46,209 bases of DNA from Planctomycetota bacterium (GTDB lineage: Bacteria > Planctomycetota > Planctomycetia > Planctomycetales > Planctomycetaceae). The notes below the pieces were generated by a model. The model was not told the origin of the DNA and ran no database searches. It worked only from the letters and a program-made list of their open reading frames with translations. A program made the position numbers and the translations under genes. Position 1 is the stretch's first letter. Every line of letters starts with the position of its first letter. Below are positions 35,257 through 44,757 of this stretch, in pieces. The stretch is from the NCBI GenBank assembly GCA_016872645.1, contig VGZH01000046.1, positions 1 to 46,209 on the forward strand. The letters run 5' to 3'.

Positions 35257-36786
35257 ATGGCTGTGCCGCAAAACAAGCCGATCGGGTATCAGGTCGCTGT
35301 CATCGTGTTATCGCTGGGGATCGTGATTCTGGGCACGCTGGTCTACATGGACCAGAAAAACATCCGACAGGTGACGGCGGAGAATCTCAAATCCACCGCG
35401 GAGCGTCAAAAGATCGAGGCCCTCGAAAGAAAAGTGCGAGAAGAGTTTGAAGACCTCAAAAAGTTAACCGGCAATCCCGGTGATGATTATGGGCTCGGCG
35501 ACGACCAAAACGTCAGCAAAGTCCGTGGCAGCAACCTGGCGGACATCGCTAAAGCCGCTGTGGCTGAACCGACTCACAAAGCGGCGATCAATACTTTGGT
35601 GCAACGTGCGGCCGCTCGAGAACAAGAACGAGATGAAGCCCGCGCCAAGCTGGACGAAGCTCAGAAACTGATCGTCGACCTCCAGAGGCAGTATCAAGTG
35701 CGAGTCGACGCCCAAGATGCCGGCCGCGTGAAGGCCGAGGGTGATCTGAGCGTCGCCATCAAGAACAAAGATGAAGAGGTTCGCACCAAACAAAAGCGGA
35801 TTGACGAACTCACCCAAGCGGCCAACGAGGCGGCAACGGAACTCGAAAACGAAAAGGCCGCTCGCGTGGCCGAAGTCAAAGCTCTTGAAGCCCAGATTTC
35901 CAAGCTCGCCGCCATTAATGGCAAGCTTTCAGACGAGATCGACGAAATCAAGAAGACGAGCTTCGAGATCGCCGATGGCGAGATTCGCTGGGTCGATCAT
36001 CAAAATGGTCGCGTTTGGATCAATCTCGGCGAGGCGGACAATTTGCCCAAACGAACGACCTTCAGCATTTACACCAAGAATCACAATGGCGTGGCTCGGG
36101 GCAGCAATGACATCAAGGGTTCGATCGAAGTCACCCGTATTATTGACGCACACACCGCTGAGGCACGCATCATCAAGGACGATCTTTATCAACCGATTGT
36201 CAAGGGGGACCCAATCTTCACGCCAATTTGGAGCCCCGGTCGCAAAGAGAACTTTTCGTTTGTGGGCATCATCGACCTTGATGGCGACGGCAAGAGTGAC
36301 CGACAGAGGCTGCATGAGCTGGTTTCAGGAGCAGGGGCAACGATCGACAATGAAGTCGATGATGATGGCAAACGGATCCGGTACACGAAGTTTCCGAATG
36401 AGTCCATTGATTACGGCGAAGGCGTTCCAGGTATCGATGTCAACACGAAATTCCTGGTCGTCGGCGAGATTCCTGACATCGCTCTCGCGGTCAAAGATGA
36501 AGACAAGGCCCGCATCAGCCTGATCTTGAAGCACCGAAAAAATCTCGGTGACGAAGCTAAACAGCAGGGCGTACGAGTCGTGAACCTCAACGACTTTTTG
36601 TCGTGGATTGGATATCAGCCGCAACGCCGTTTGTTTGTGCCCGGCACGGGATACAAGCTCAAGGCTGGCGAACGGGAGGCACCAGTCGACAAGGTCTCCG
36701 GCCAAGTCTCGGGAGCGATCAGTGGCAACAAGCGAATCAAGCCAGCCACGTCATCCGGACAAACCAGTCCCTTATACGGCAAGTAG
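35257..36786 (+). CDS. Membrane-anchored coiled-coil protein of unknown function
   Basis: A 509-residue protein. One N-terminal membrane segment (about residues 10-30, VAVIVLSLGIVILGTLVYMD) is followed by a long coiled coil (about 35-245, rich in Glu, Lys, Ala and Gln with heptad spacing). A beta-rich region begins at about 250 (GEIRWVDHQNGRVWINLGEA). In it, EADNLPKRTTFSIY and SIEVTRIIDAHTAEARI resemble a repeated strand module seen in planctomycete envelope proteins. Near residue 370 DLDGDGKSDRQRL looks like a calcium-binding EF-type loop. AGG lies upstream of ATG 35257. Probably a periplasmic structural protein; family not recognised. Confidence 0.75.
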   Translation: MAVPQNKPIGYQVAVIVLSLGIVILGTLVYMDQKNIRQVTAENLKSTAERQKIEALERKVREEFEDLKKLTGNPGDDYGLGDDQNVSKVRGSNLADIAKAAVAEPTHKAAINTLVQRAAAREQERDEARAKLDEAQKLIVDLQRQYQVRVDAQDAGRVKAEGDLSVAIKNKDEEVRTKQKRIDELTQAANEAATELENEKAARVAEVKALEAQISKLAAINGKLSDEIDEIKKTSFEIADGEIRWVDHQNGRVWINLGEADNLPKRTTFSIYTKNHNGVARGSNDIKGSIEVTRIIDAHTAEARIIKDDLYQPIVKGDPIFTPIWSPGRKENFSFVGIIDLDGDGKSDRQRLHELVSGAGATIDNEVDDDGKRIRYTKFPNESIDYGEGVPGIDVNTKFLVVGEIPDIALAVKDEDKARISLILKHRKNLGDEAKQQGVRVVNLNDFLSWIGYQPQRRLFVPGTGYKLKAGEREAPVDKVSGQVSGAISGNKRIKPATSSGQTSPLYGK

Positions 36787-36806
36787 CCCCCGCCGCTGGT
36801 CGAGTC

Positions 36807-38612
36807 TCAACGGGCGGCACCGAATTGAGGTGGTCTTGCGATCCGTTCGCGGACGGATCTCGCTTTCTCGGCGAGCATGACGAGCGTTTCGCAGTCCGCA
36901 TGTATGCCCCGGCAGACTTCCTCACAGGCCGGGAACAAGCCTTCGCTGGTCCGTTGTCGAGCCAGCTCCGCCGCAAGTTGATCGCCTTTCCGCTGCAATC
37001 CCCCTCGCAGGCGACGAGTGAACATCATCACCAGCAGCGTTGTCCACAGCAGGAAGATCACTCCCGCGTTGATGTAAAACGCTCCCGATAAATACGGGTC
37101 GTGCCGCAAGTCATCAGCGAACATCGAATCGTAGAAAAAGCTCTTCAACACGCGGTACAGCACGAAGCCGACAAACGACAGTAACAGGGTTTCATACCAC
37201 ATACGGATCAGCTTGCCCGAACGTCGCTTCGCAACTTCTTCCACCATTCCGTCGATCCGTTGGCCGGCATCGCCGAGAAATTGGCCTTCGACACGCGCTG
37301 CTTCTTGGCGGAGTTCTTGGACCGTCTTTGAGTTGCTCGACAACGTGGTCAGCCTGGCATCGCGCAGAAAACCGCTCAGGACTAATTGCGACTCGCGCAG
37401 CAAGTCGTCTTCCAGTCCGAGCGAGCTGGCCGCACGTTGCAGGCTGGTTTCGGCTTCGCGTTCTTGTTGCTTACTCGAAAGCCAGCGACTGCCTTGTACG
37501 ACACCAATCAACGCCATTTGCACGGACGAGCGTGCTCGCCACAGCGTTGCCGACGCGATCAGATTTCCAAGACCGGAATACACTCGCAACATGGATGAAA
37601 AGAGGCTGACGCCCCAACGCTCGGTGACTGCAGTCAACAGTCGCCGCTCCCACAGTCCTTGACTGGCGACCAACTCATCACGCAGCCGTGCGGTCATCGC
37701 CTCGTGCAGTCGCTGCCGCTGTATCTCCAATTCGGCTTCCAGTTTCTCGATCGCGGGCAGGTTCGCGGCGACGTGCTCGCGACAGTGAGCAATCGCGACA
37801 TGAATCAAATCCAGCAGGTTCGCTCGCCGAACTTGAAGCCGTTGCGATGACGCGACGCGGCTGGTCAACAGGTCTTGCAACCGAGCGAAGTCACCGGACG
37901 GACGTCGTCCCGCTTGTTGATCCTGCAACGCTCGCACGGAATCCACGAAAAAGACCTCCGGCACGGCGTACGTCTCCGCGAGTTGTCGACGCCAGTCCTC
38001 GCGGATGTCGCTGTCGTGGTCGGCGTGCGTTTGCACAAACAATAGCCGGCAGCCTTCTGCGGCCTGTCGCAATTCATCTCTGACTCGGGCAGAGCGATAC
38101 TTTTGCTGCGTCGACACAAGCAGCAGCACGTCGCAATGTGGCAGAACTTTTCGCAATCGAGCCAAATTGGAATCTGCGGTCTCCGCTTCCGAAGTGTCCG
38201 GATCAGGACAGTCGACGACGACGATGTCTCGCAAGATTGGCGAGTCGATGCGGACCAGTTCGAATTCCGACAACGGTAGTCCGAGTGAGTCGAGATTCGT
38301 ATCCGGATGCGCGATCAAGACCGGAAGTGTTGTGGTCGGTCGCTCGCGGCCTGTGCGAGTGCATTCGCGACCGACCAGCGCGTTAACGAGCGAACTCTTA
38401 CCGACACCAGTGCCGCCAAATGTCACCACGACCAGTGGAGCTTCCAGCCGAATCCGCAAGGTCTCCACGCGGCCGAGCAGTCGACGCACGATCGCCTGGC
38501 AGTAGCCCAGCGGCTCCCAGGCCGATTCCGCGGCGACGAAGACTCGAAGCCGACGGACCAGTTCGTCGATCTCCGCAAATAGTCCGATTTGTGCCAGTTC
38601 AGAATCAGCCAT
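36807..38612 (-). CDS. Dynamin/Era-like GTPase with C-terminal membrane segments
   Basis: A 601-residue GTPase. G1 is FGGTGVGKSSLVNALVG near residues 66-82, the G3 region VVVDCPDPDTSE departs from DxxG, and the G4 position reads VQTHADHDS, with THAD in place of NKxD. A long helical region follows (about 240-460). Two hydrophobic segments lie near residues 480-500 and 515-535 (LLLSFVGFVLYRVLKSFFY and AGVIFLLWTTLLVMMF), and a cytosolic tail follows. The layout resembles bacterial dynamin-like proteins. It is the last gene of a minus-strand operon with a second GTPase and a sigma factor, 78 bp after the upstream GTPase. Confidence 0.82.
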   Translation of the reverse strand: MADSELAQIGLFAEIDELVRRLRVFVAAESAWEPLGYCQAIVRRLLGRVETLRIRLEAPLVVVTFGGTGVGKSSLVNALVGRECTRTGRERPTTTLPVLIAHPDTNLDSLGLPLSEFELVRIDSPILRDIVVVDCPDPDTSEAETADSNLARLRKVLPHCDVLLLVSTQQKYRSARVRDELRQAAEGCRLLFVQTHADHDSDIREDWRRQLAETYAVPEVFFVDSVRALQDQQAGRRPSGDFARLQDLLTSRVASSQRLQVRRANLLDLIHVAIAHCREHVAANLPAIEKLEAELEIQRQRLHEAMTARLRDELVASQGLWERRLLTAVTERWGVSLFSSMLRVYSGLGNLIASATLWRARSSVQMALIGVVQGSRWLSSKQQEREAETSLQRAASSLGLEDDLLRESQLVLSGFLRDARLTTLSSNSKTVQELRQEAARVEGQFLGDAGQRIDGMVEEVAKRRSGKLIRMWYETLLLSFVGFVLYRVLKSFFYDSMFADDLRHDPYLSGAFYINAGVIFLLWTTLLVMMFTRRLRGGLQRKGDQLAAELARQRTSEGLFPACEEVCRGIHADCETLVMLAEKARSVRERIARPPQFGAAR

Positions 38613-38690
38613 ATTCGAGTTCAGTCGTTGAAGTTCCTGCGAAGGCGAGTCGTTCGAATCACAGTCGTTGGCTCGCTTCGCGGCAAGAGC

Positions 38691-40592
38691 CTAAAGGCTA
38701 GATTCCAGCAAGCCCATCGTCTCACGCACCGTTTGAAACGTTTCTGACTGCGGAACCAAGGTCGCCGCCTGCAGTTCGTCCGGTAAATCGCCGAAGAGGT
38801 GTTCCTTGAGCATCCGCGCTAACCAACTGGCTCGTTTGGCCGCGAACCGCGCGTGCAGTCGGCGGAACCGAGCTTCGAAAACCCCGGCGCTGGTCGCCGC
38901 CGCTCCGCTGATTGCCGATTCTCCGGCGACGGCTGAAACCGTCCCGCCCGCAATGTCGACCGCAAATTGCAATGCGGTGCTCGCAGCAACTTGATGGACC
39001 GCGTGCCCGGCCGGACCGAATCCCGTGACGAACAAACAGACGCTCGTCACCGGGCGTACTGCCGCCGCGCCGTGGTCGATCCATTTCATGAATTGAAACG
39101 TTTGCGGGCTGTCCTTTCGAAACCCGTCCATCTCGAGGCCAACAAGATCGCGAATCTCATGTTCTAAATCGGTGAGGTCGTGTCTCGTCTTCAGCAGTTC
39201 GAGCAATTCGACACGCGACTTGCCTCCCAGCAGCTTTTCGAGGCGTGGTTGCAGCAGCGGATTACCCAGCTCAGCGAACCAACGCAATCGTTCGTAGACC
39301 GATTCGACGGTATCGAGAACCGTTTGCCACTCACGCTGCCGGTACTGTTCGAGTGGGAGCGTGCGCTTTCCCTGCAAACGATTGCGCAGCATCGAAAATG
39401 GCTTAAGCATCCCGCTGCCGATGGCGTTGTAAAAATCGTGAACTTTTTTCGTCCAACCCTCCCGCTGCTGCTGCCACCAAAGCCTGACCTCCTGAACGAC
39501 CACCGAATTCGGCATCAGGGGCCAATCTTTGCTCTCGGACAGTTGATGGGCAGAAAGTAGTTGAGACGCAGATTGGAACTCCGCACTGCGCCGCTCAATT
39601 TCCGCGAGATAGGCCGGCAGGCCCGACTCAGGATTGAGCACGCTTTGCAGCGATCCCCGCAGCGTCCGCAATTTGATCTCACGGAAGTGCAGGGCGGAGA
39701 TGTCGTCTTTGAGACTGCATGGCTCTGTTGTTTGGCGAGCGGAGGATGTCATTCCTCCGAGTCCAACGCCACTTGATCCGCCAGCCTCGGAGGGTTGCCA
39801 CCCTCCGCTCGCCTGGTTGTCGACATAGAACGGTAACCGATTTTCCTCTGCCGCACGCCGATCGGCAGGTGCGACATACACGAACTCGGGCTGCACCCCA
39901 GTCTCTTGGCAAAATGTTCGCAGCCAGATCGGCCAGAACGACTCGTCGTCTGGAATCAGCACCTGGTTGAAGATGATCAGCACCGCTTTGTCTTCTTCAG
40001 CCGCCTTGCGGAAGAATTGTTTGACGGCCGCGTCGTTGTATTTCTGTTGCGTGAGCACCGCGACCAGCACATCGGCGCAACGGCGAATGTTGTCAGCTCG
40101 TTCCCAATTCACGCGCACGTCGCCATCGATGTCGGGAGTGTCGAGGATCAGCAGATTCGACGGCGTGGCGTCGCTGGTCCGCCAGAACAGGCGATGTTCC
40201 GCGTGATCTTCGAGAGCCGCGTCGGCCTGCGACCACTCGTGCAATTCGAAGCCACGAAAGACAGACTTCAGATCATGTCGCGCGGCAAAGTCTGGCGGCA
40301 CGAGACAGACGGGATGCTTCGTGCCGGAAGCGAACGGCGACGTCGCACTGGCTCGGCAGCCAGCGAGGTGATTGAAGATCACGCTCTTGCCGATGTTCGT
40401 CCCGCCTACAACCGCGACAACAAGAAACGCATCGTCAGTCATCTGTGGCAGCAACTTGCGTTCGAGCAGTTCAAACCACTCGCGTCCAGCCAGCAGCGGC
40501 AATTGCAACAGTCGGCTCTGAGCTTCCAACTGCCGAATGGCCGAATGCAATCGTCGGACGTGTTCGGCACAGGCAGCGTAGGTCGAGCTCAT
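38691..40592 (-). CDS. Second dynamin/Era-like GTPase, with an in-frame repeat insertion
   Basis: A 633-residue GTPase related in layout to its downstream neighbour. G1 is VVGGTNIGKSVIFNHLAG (about 61-78), G3 LILDTPDIDGDV, and IIFNQVLIPDD stands at the G4 position. The effector part is helical. Residues about 520-570 contain a weakly hydrophobic Ala/Gly-rich stretch. Residues about 260-287 (SGGWQPSEAGGSSGVGLGG and on) are encoded by an inverted-arm repeat, which adds a Gly/Ser-rich insert after the G domain. The gene lies 36 bp after the ECF sigma gene and 78 bp before the other GTPase gene, all on the minus strand. Confidence 0.82.
   Translation of the reverse strand: MSSTYAACAEHVRRLHSAIRQLEAQSRLLQLPLLAGREWFELLERKLLPQMTDDAFLVVAVVGGTNIGKSVIFNHLAGCRASATSPFASGTKHPVCLVPPDFAARHDLKSVFRGFELHEWSQADAALEDHAEHRLFWRTSDATPSNLLILDTPDIDGDVRVNWERADNIRRCADVLVAVLTQQKYNDAAVKQFFRKAAEEDKAVLIIFNQVLIPDDESFWPIWLRTFCQETGVQPEFVYVAPADRRAAEENRLPFYVDNQASGGWQPSEAGGSSGVGLGGMTSSARQTTEPCSLKDDISALHFREIKLRTLRGSLQSVLNPESGLPAYLAEIERRSAEFQSASQLLSAHQLSESKDWPLMPNSVVVQEVRLWWQQQREGWTKKVHDFYNAIGSGMLKPFSMLRNRLQGKRTLPLEQYRQREWQTVLDTVESVYERLRWFAELGNPLLQPRLEKLLGGKSRVELLELLKTRHDLTDLEHEIRDLVGLEMDGFRKDSPQTFQFMKWIDHGAAAVRPVTSVCLFVTGFGPAGHAVHQVAASTALQFAVDIAGGTVSAVAGESAISGAAATSAGVFEARFRRLHARFAAKRASWLARMLKEHLFGDLPDELQAATLVPQSETFQTVRETMGLLESSL
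39734..39813. repeat. Inverted-arm repeat inserted inside a GTPase gene
   Basis: The left arm 39734-39761 (GGCGAGCGGAGGATGTCATT and on) and right arm 39786-39813 are inverted copies at 24 of 28 positions with a 24-nt spacer. The whole 80-bp element lies inside the GTPase coding frame (residues about 260-287) without breaking it. Confidence 0.92.
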
Positions 40593-40628
40593 CAGGCGGA
40601 GGCTTGCTTCAAGGATTCAGCGATGGAA

Positions 40629-41198
40629 TTACGTGCGTTGCCGCATCCGGTCGAGTGCGCGGCTCAAGGTCGGACCGATTGAGTTTTCGGGGATGCCCAG
40701 CGACGCGCTGATCTCACGATACGATTTGCCTTCGAGGTGAAACTGTCGGATCACATCCGCCTCGCGCGGGGGCAGGCCTCGCAGTAACCGAGTGACCTCT
40801 TCGCGATCTTCAATGCGTTGCGATTCCGTCGTTCCAACTCCGGCCGCATCCAGCGAAGAACCATGAGCTGGCACATGCCCGAGTGCCTCGGACATCCGTC
40901 GCTGCGTGATCTCTTTCACGACAATTCGCCGGGCAATCACGGTGAGGTACGTCGCCAGCGAGCTTTTGCCTCGAAACTGTCGCAGCGCTCCGTAGTTGTT
41001 CGACAGCAACGTGACAAAGACCTCGGCACACAAGTCCTCAACGTCATCGGCCGACAGCGGCACGCTGCGTGAATGAGCCGTGTGGTTGATGACATGCACG
41101 AACAGGCCAATGAATCGGTCGACGAAATCCTTCCACGCTCCCGGTTCTTCGGAGAGGCAGCGTTTCAGCAGAGTGCGGTCAATTTCCGTGAGTGCCAC
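40629..41198 (-). CDS. ECF-type RNA polymerase sigma factor
   Basis: A 189-residue sigma factor. Region 2 spans about residues 15-90 (FVDRFIGLFVHVINHTAHS, ADDVEDLCAEVFVTLLSNN, FRGKSSLATYLTVIARRIVV), and region 4 about 130-185 (LPPREADVIRQFHLEGKSYREI, then LGIPENSIGPTLSRALDRMR). It is the first gene of the minus-strand operon with two GTPases, 36 bp before the next start. No anti-sigma gene is adjacent, so control may come from the GTPases or elsewhere; this is a guess. Confidence 0.9.
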   Translation of the reverse strand: MALTEIDRTLLKRCLSEEPGAWKDFVDRFIGLFVHVINHTAHSRSVPLSADDVEDLCAEVFVTLLSNNYGALRQFRGKSSLATYLTVIARRIVVKEITQRRMSEALGHVPAHGSSLDAAGVGTTESQRIEDREEVTRLLRGLPPREADVIRQFHLEGKSYREISASLGIPENSIGPTLSRALDRMRQRT

Positions 41199-41322
41199 GA
41201 TTCAGTAACCGTCGTTGAAAGCAAGGAAAAGGCTTCAAAAGCCACGCTTTGCACTCTAGTTCGATCCCCGAAACGGGACAAGACGGCATTTTCGCGGATT
41301 CATGGTCTCAGAGAGCCAGCCA

Positions 41323-42966
41323 TCACGGCTGTACGAGGATCCGCTGATTCACGGCGACGTTTTTCTTTGTCAACTTTCCTTGGCCGTGCGGAAGTTCGAT
41401 CGCCAGATCGACACGTTCCGCCTTGCCGAGTCCAATGTGGGCGATCGCTTCCTGGCCGGAGCAATAGCCGTAGCCGATGCTGATCTCGCGCGAGGCAATA
41501 CGCGACGTGACATTCGACTGGCCTGCCGGGCTGACATGAATCTTGGTGCCAATGCCCATGCGATTGACTCCGGATGTTCCTTCGATGCTGACTTGCAGCC
41601 AATTGCCGCCGGGAGTCTCGTTGCGAAGCAGTAGCGAGGGCGACTCGATCCACCAGCTGGGCAGGAACATGTCGAGCTTGCCGTCTTGGTCGAAGTCGCT
41701 GGTCGCACACGGGGCCATGTAGATGATCTTTTTCTCTTCCAGAATCTTCGTGAACAGTTTTCCGGAACTGCGTTGCTTGCGATCTTCCTCGTCCGGGAAG
41801 TCATTGAGCGTCCAGACCTCTTCTTTGAAACGTGGAAGTCCCTCGCGAACGCCGAGATTCTTGTAGATCAAAGGATGTGGTTGGCCATCTTTGAACTTCA
41901 CGATGCTCACCAGGATGTCCGGCCAGCCGTCGTTGTCAAAGTCTTGAATCTCAACATGCGGAGCCTTCAGCAACAGCGGTTCGAGGCCGGCCGCTTCGGT
42001 GATGTCCTCGAAGATTGGCTCGTTGTTTTTGACGCCGCGATTCAGGTACAGCCGAATTGGGATCGGAGTAATCCACGGTGTCTTGAAGTGATGCCCGATA
42101 ACGATGTCCGGCAATCCGTCTCGATTCACGTCCGCAACGCACGCTCCGGCCGGAGTGTCCTCACCCTTCGCGTTCGACCAACGCAGGACTTCATTCACGC
42201 CGGTCGCTTCACGGAACTTGCCCTTCTGATCGTTCAGGTACAGCCGATGCTCGCCGGCTCCGCTGGTCAGAAAGATGTCGGGCCATGTGTCACTGTTCAT
42301 GTCGGCTGCCAGGCAACACAAGCCGCCGTAACCGAGCGGCAGGCCGACCTTCGCCGAAACATTCTCGAACCGATGACCGCCGAGATTGCGATACAGCACC
42401 GGCCCGACCTTCACCTTCGGCGAGTAGTATTGCTCGCACGTCAGCAGATCGAGCAATCCATCGCCGTCGTAATCGAGTGCCGCCACGCCACGACCTTCGT
42501 AAAGCGACGGACACGCCCCGCTCTCCTTCGAGACATCGGTGAACTTGCCACCTCCATCGTTCCGGAAAAAGTAATTCGGAACCTCGAACAGCGGGTCGCC
42601 CTTCTTCGATCCGTGAGAACAAACCGAGACGTACAAATCCAACCGTCCGCTGTTCGTAAAGTCGGCGAATAACGCGCCGCTTCCCATGCCCGTCGTCCGC
42701 AGATGCTCCTGCGAATCGAGCCGGAACTTTCCTTTTTCATTTCTCAGGAACACTGCCGGCTTCGAACCGGCATTGTGAAACGTCGCGACAAACAAATCCG
42801 GCCAGCCGTCTCCATCAACATCCCCCCACGCCGAGCCATGTCCGCGAAGCCCCGCGGCATGGGGAAAGATGCCGGCCTGCTCGCCGACATCGCGAAATAC
42901 AAACGGATCAGCAGCAAACGCTGTCACGGACACGCAAACGATCAACGTCGTCCAAATCGCTCGCAT
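41323..42966 (-). CDS. Secreted FG-GAP/VCBS repeat protein with ASPIC/UnbV domain
   Basis: A 547-residue secreted protein with a signal peptide (MRAIWTTLIVCVSVTAFA, cut before DP). The body holds several FG-GAP/VCBS repeats with calcium-binding DxDxDGxxD loops (WGDVDGDGWPDLFVAT, LDYDGDGLLDLLTCEQ, DFDNDGWPDILVSI, DFDQDGKLDMFLPSW), giving a beta-propeller. The C-terminus is an ASPIC/UnbV-type domain (GIGTKIHVSPAGQSN and EISIGYGYCSGQEAIAHIGLG). The start at 42966 follows GGAGG by five bases; ATG 42978 and 42969 are alternatives. Such proteins are abundant in planctomycetes; substrate unknown. Confidence 0.9.
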   Translation of the reverse strand: MRAIWTTLIVCVSVTAFAADPFVFRDVGEQAGIFPHAAGLRGHGSAWGDVDGDGWPDLFVATFHNAGSKPAVFLRNEKGKFRLDSQEHLRTTGMGSGALFADFTNSGRLDLYVSVCSHGSKKGDPLFEVPNYFFRNDGGGKFTDVSKESGACPSLYEGRGVAALDYDGDGLLDLLTCEQYYSPKVKVGPVLYRNLGGHRFENVSAKVGLPLGYGGLCCLAADMNSDTWPDIFLTSGAGEHRLYLNDQKGKFREATGVNEVLRWSNAKGEDTPAGACVADVNRDGLPDIVIGHHFKTPWITPIPIRLYLNRGVKNNEPIFEDITEAAGLEPLLLKAPHVEIQDFDNDGWPDILVSIVKFKDGQPHPLIYKNLGVREGLPRFKEEVWTLNDFPDEEDRKQRSSGKLFTKILEEKKIIYMAPCATSDFDQDGKLDMFLPSWWIESPSLLLRNETPGGNWLQVSIEGTSGVNRMGIGTKIHVSPAGQSNVTSRIASREISIGYGYCSGQEAIAHIGLGKAERVDLAIELPHGQGKLTKKNVAVNQRILVQP

Positions 42967-43098
42967 CATCGCCTCCATTAGATTGCCTCTTGTCCGGCCG
43001 ATGGCCGTGAACCGCAAGCCGATGACCGATTTCAGTTTCTCAAAACTCAGGAAAGGATCACGGCCGACGGCTTTCGGCTTGCCGCTGAACAAACGTCG

Positions 43099-44511
43099 TC
43101 ATGGCTGCCGTTCCGACTCCGGAATGTGAATCACGGTCAGAGCACAACAATCCCAAACCTTGCCGCCGCGGTTGGCGTTCCAGTTGATGTAGAGCTTGCT
43201 GCCATCGGGATCGACCGCCGAACTGAACGTGCCGGCGAGCGTGACTCCGTATTTCTCTTGATAGAGCGGATGCAGGAACGCGATCACCTTGCGCGTCTTG
43301 GTCTGCACGTCGTACTGCACGACCGCGCTGCCGTCCTTCTCGCTGCCACCATGAGCACCAGGGATGTAGTACAGGTATCGGCCGGTCGGATCGGCATCGA
43401 TCGTCGTGATGTAGTTCTGCGATCCGACCTGAGCGGGGCCGAGTTCCGTAGCTTTCTCGGTCTTCGTATCGAACGCGAACAGCAGCGACTCACCAGATTT
43501 GCCACCCTTGGAGACCGTGTACACGATCCCTTGCGGCGTCTCCTGCGTTGCTGATCGCAGGCCGAGTTCCGCGTTGATCGGCGTCGGCGGGCCGGGCTGG
43601 TCGGGATCGAAGCGGACCAATCGGCCGATCATGTCTTCCTTGCCGGGCGTGTAATAAATCTTGCCGGTGGACTTCGCGAAGATCATGTACCGGGCCGGCC
43701 CATCCGGCCCGTCGAAGATCGTCTTCTTTTTATGGACGTCATACGCGAAGAACCGCACGGCACTGCCGTCCGATTTCTCGCCGGCCGCGGTTCCGCCGTA
43801 AAAAATCTTTCGCTTCGGGTCGAGCACGCTGTTCGGGATGCAGTGCTTCGGCACCGGGCCGTGAGCGACCACCTCCGCTTTGCCGTCGCTCGGCCGCACG
43901 CGGATGATCCAGTCCCCTTCGTAGTGGTACTTGTCCACGGTGACGGTGGTCGAACCGCGATGCGTCGAGAAATACAGCCAGCCCTCGTCATCCATGTCGA
44001 GCCGCCCGTGAATCTTCGCCGGGACGTAATGCCCCTCCGGCATGTTGAGCAGCTTGCGAACCTCAACCAGCTCGCGAAATGTTTTCGTCGCCGGGTCATA
44101 CTCAAACACGAACGCATTGCCGACGAGATGCGGATCCCCCTTCGACGACAGCAGCGAGTAATGATCGCCGATCGACGCGTAGTACTTGCCGTTGATCGCC
44201 AAGCTGTCCCCCCAATTCGACCACGGCTTCCCCTCGTAGTCCTGCCGAGGGAAGTAGAGGAAATCGACCGTCGGCGGCGTCTTGGCAATCGCGATGTCCT
44301 TGCCGATCGTCTCCGTCGGCCTGAGAAACGCTTCGCTCTTGTCAGTGACTACTCGCTCGCCGTTGTGCAACGTCGGCGGGAACTTGAGCGGCGGGGGAGC
44401 TTCCTTCTTCGCCACCGGTTTCTTCGTCGTCCCCTTTTGAGCATGCGAGGTAGATGTCTCCACGCAGAAAATCGTCAACGCACACCCCAGAACCCACCAT
44501 CGCTGAACCAT
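43099..44511 (-). CDS. Secreted beta-propeller-like protein of unknown function
   Basis: A 470-residue protein with a signal peptide (MVQRWWVLGCALTIFC and on, cut near TSTSHAQ). A Lys/Pro-rich linker is followed by repeated strands with YD and DP turns: FEYDPATKTFREL, FAYDVHKKKTIF, FAFDTKTEKATEL and VQYDVQTKTRKVI. This spacing suggests a seven-bladed propeller of the SMP-30/strictosidine-synthase or quinoprotein type. GGGAG lies upstream of ATG 44511. It precedes the FG-GAP gene on the same strand with a 132-bp gap. No catalytic motif recognised. Confidence 0.8.
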   Translation of the reverse strand: MVQRWWVLGCALTIFCVETSTSHAQKGTTKKPVAKKEAPPPLKFPPTLHNGERVVTDKSEAFLRPTETIGKDIAIAKTPPTVDFLYFPRQDYEGKPWSNWGDSLAINGKYYASIGDHYSLLSSKGDPHLVGNAFVFEYDPATKTFRELVEVRKLLNMPEGHYVPAKIHGRLDMDDEGWLYFSTHRGSTTVTVDKYHYEGDWIIRVRPSDGKAEVVAHGPVPKHCIPNSVLDPKRKIFYGGTAAGEKSDGSAVRFFAYDVHKKKTIFDGPDGPARYMIFAKSTGKIYYTPGKEDMIGRLVRFDPDQPGPPTPINAELGLRSATQETPQGIVYTVSKGGKSGESLLFAFDTKTEKATELGPAQVGSQNYITTIDADPTGRYLYYIPGAHGGSEKDGSAVVQYDVQTKTRKVIAFLHPLYQEKYGVTLAGTFSSAVDPDGSKLYINWNANRGGKVWDCCALTVIHIPESERQP

Positions 44512-44757
44512 GACGAGTGCTCCCAGTGTTTGACGGAAAAACGGACACCGGAACGATAGCCTCTCCCGCTCAATTATTCTTGTCGGCGTCGGTTCGCACG
44601 ACCGCGACTGTGGTCGTACTTCCGGCCCAGCGTAGACTCGCGCGACAACAACCGTAACAGTCACGCGAGCCAATTGGCGTCGGCTCTTGCCGACCAATGG
44701 ATCACGAATCATTCAATTCGTTGCCGGGAACGCGCACTACTTCTTGGAGTGAACACA

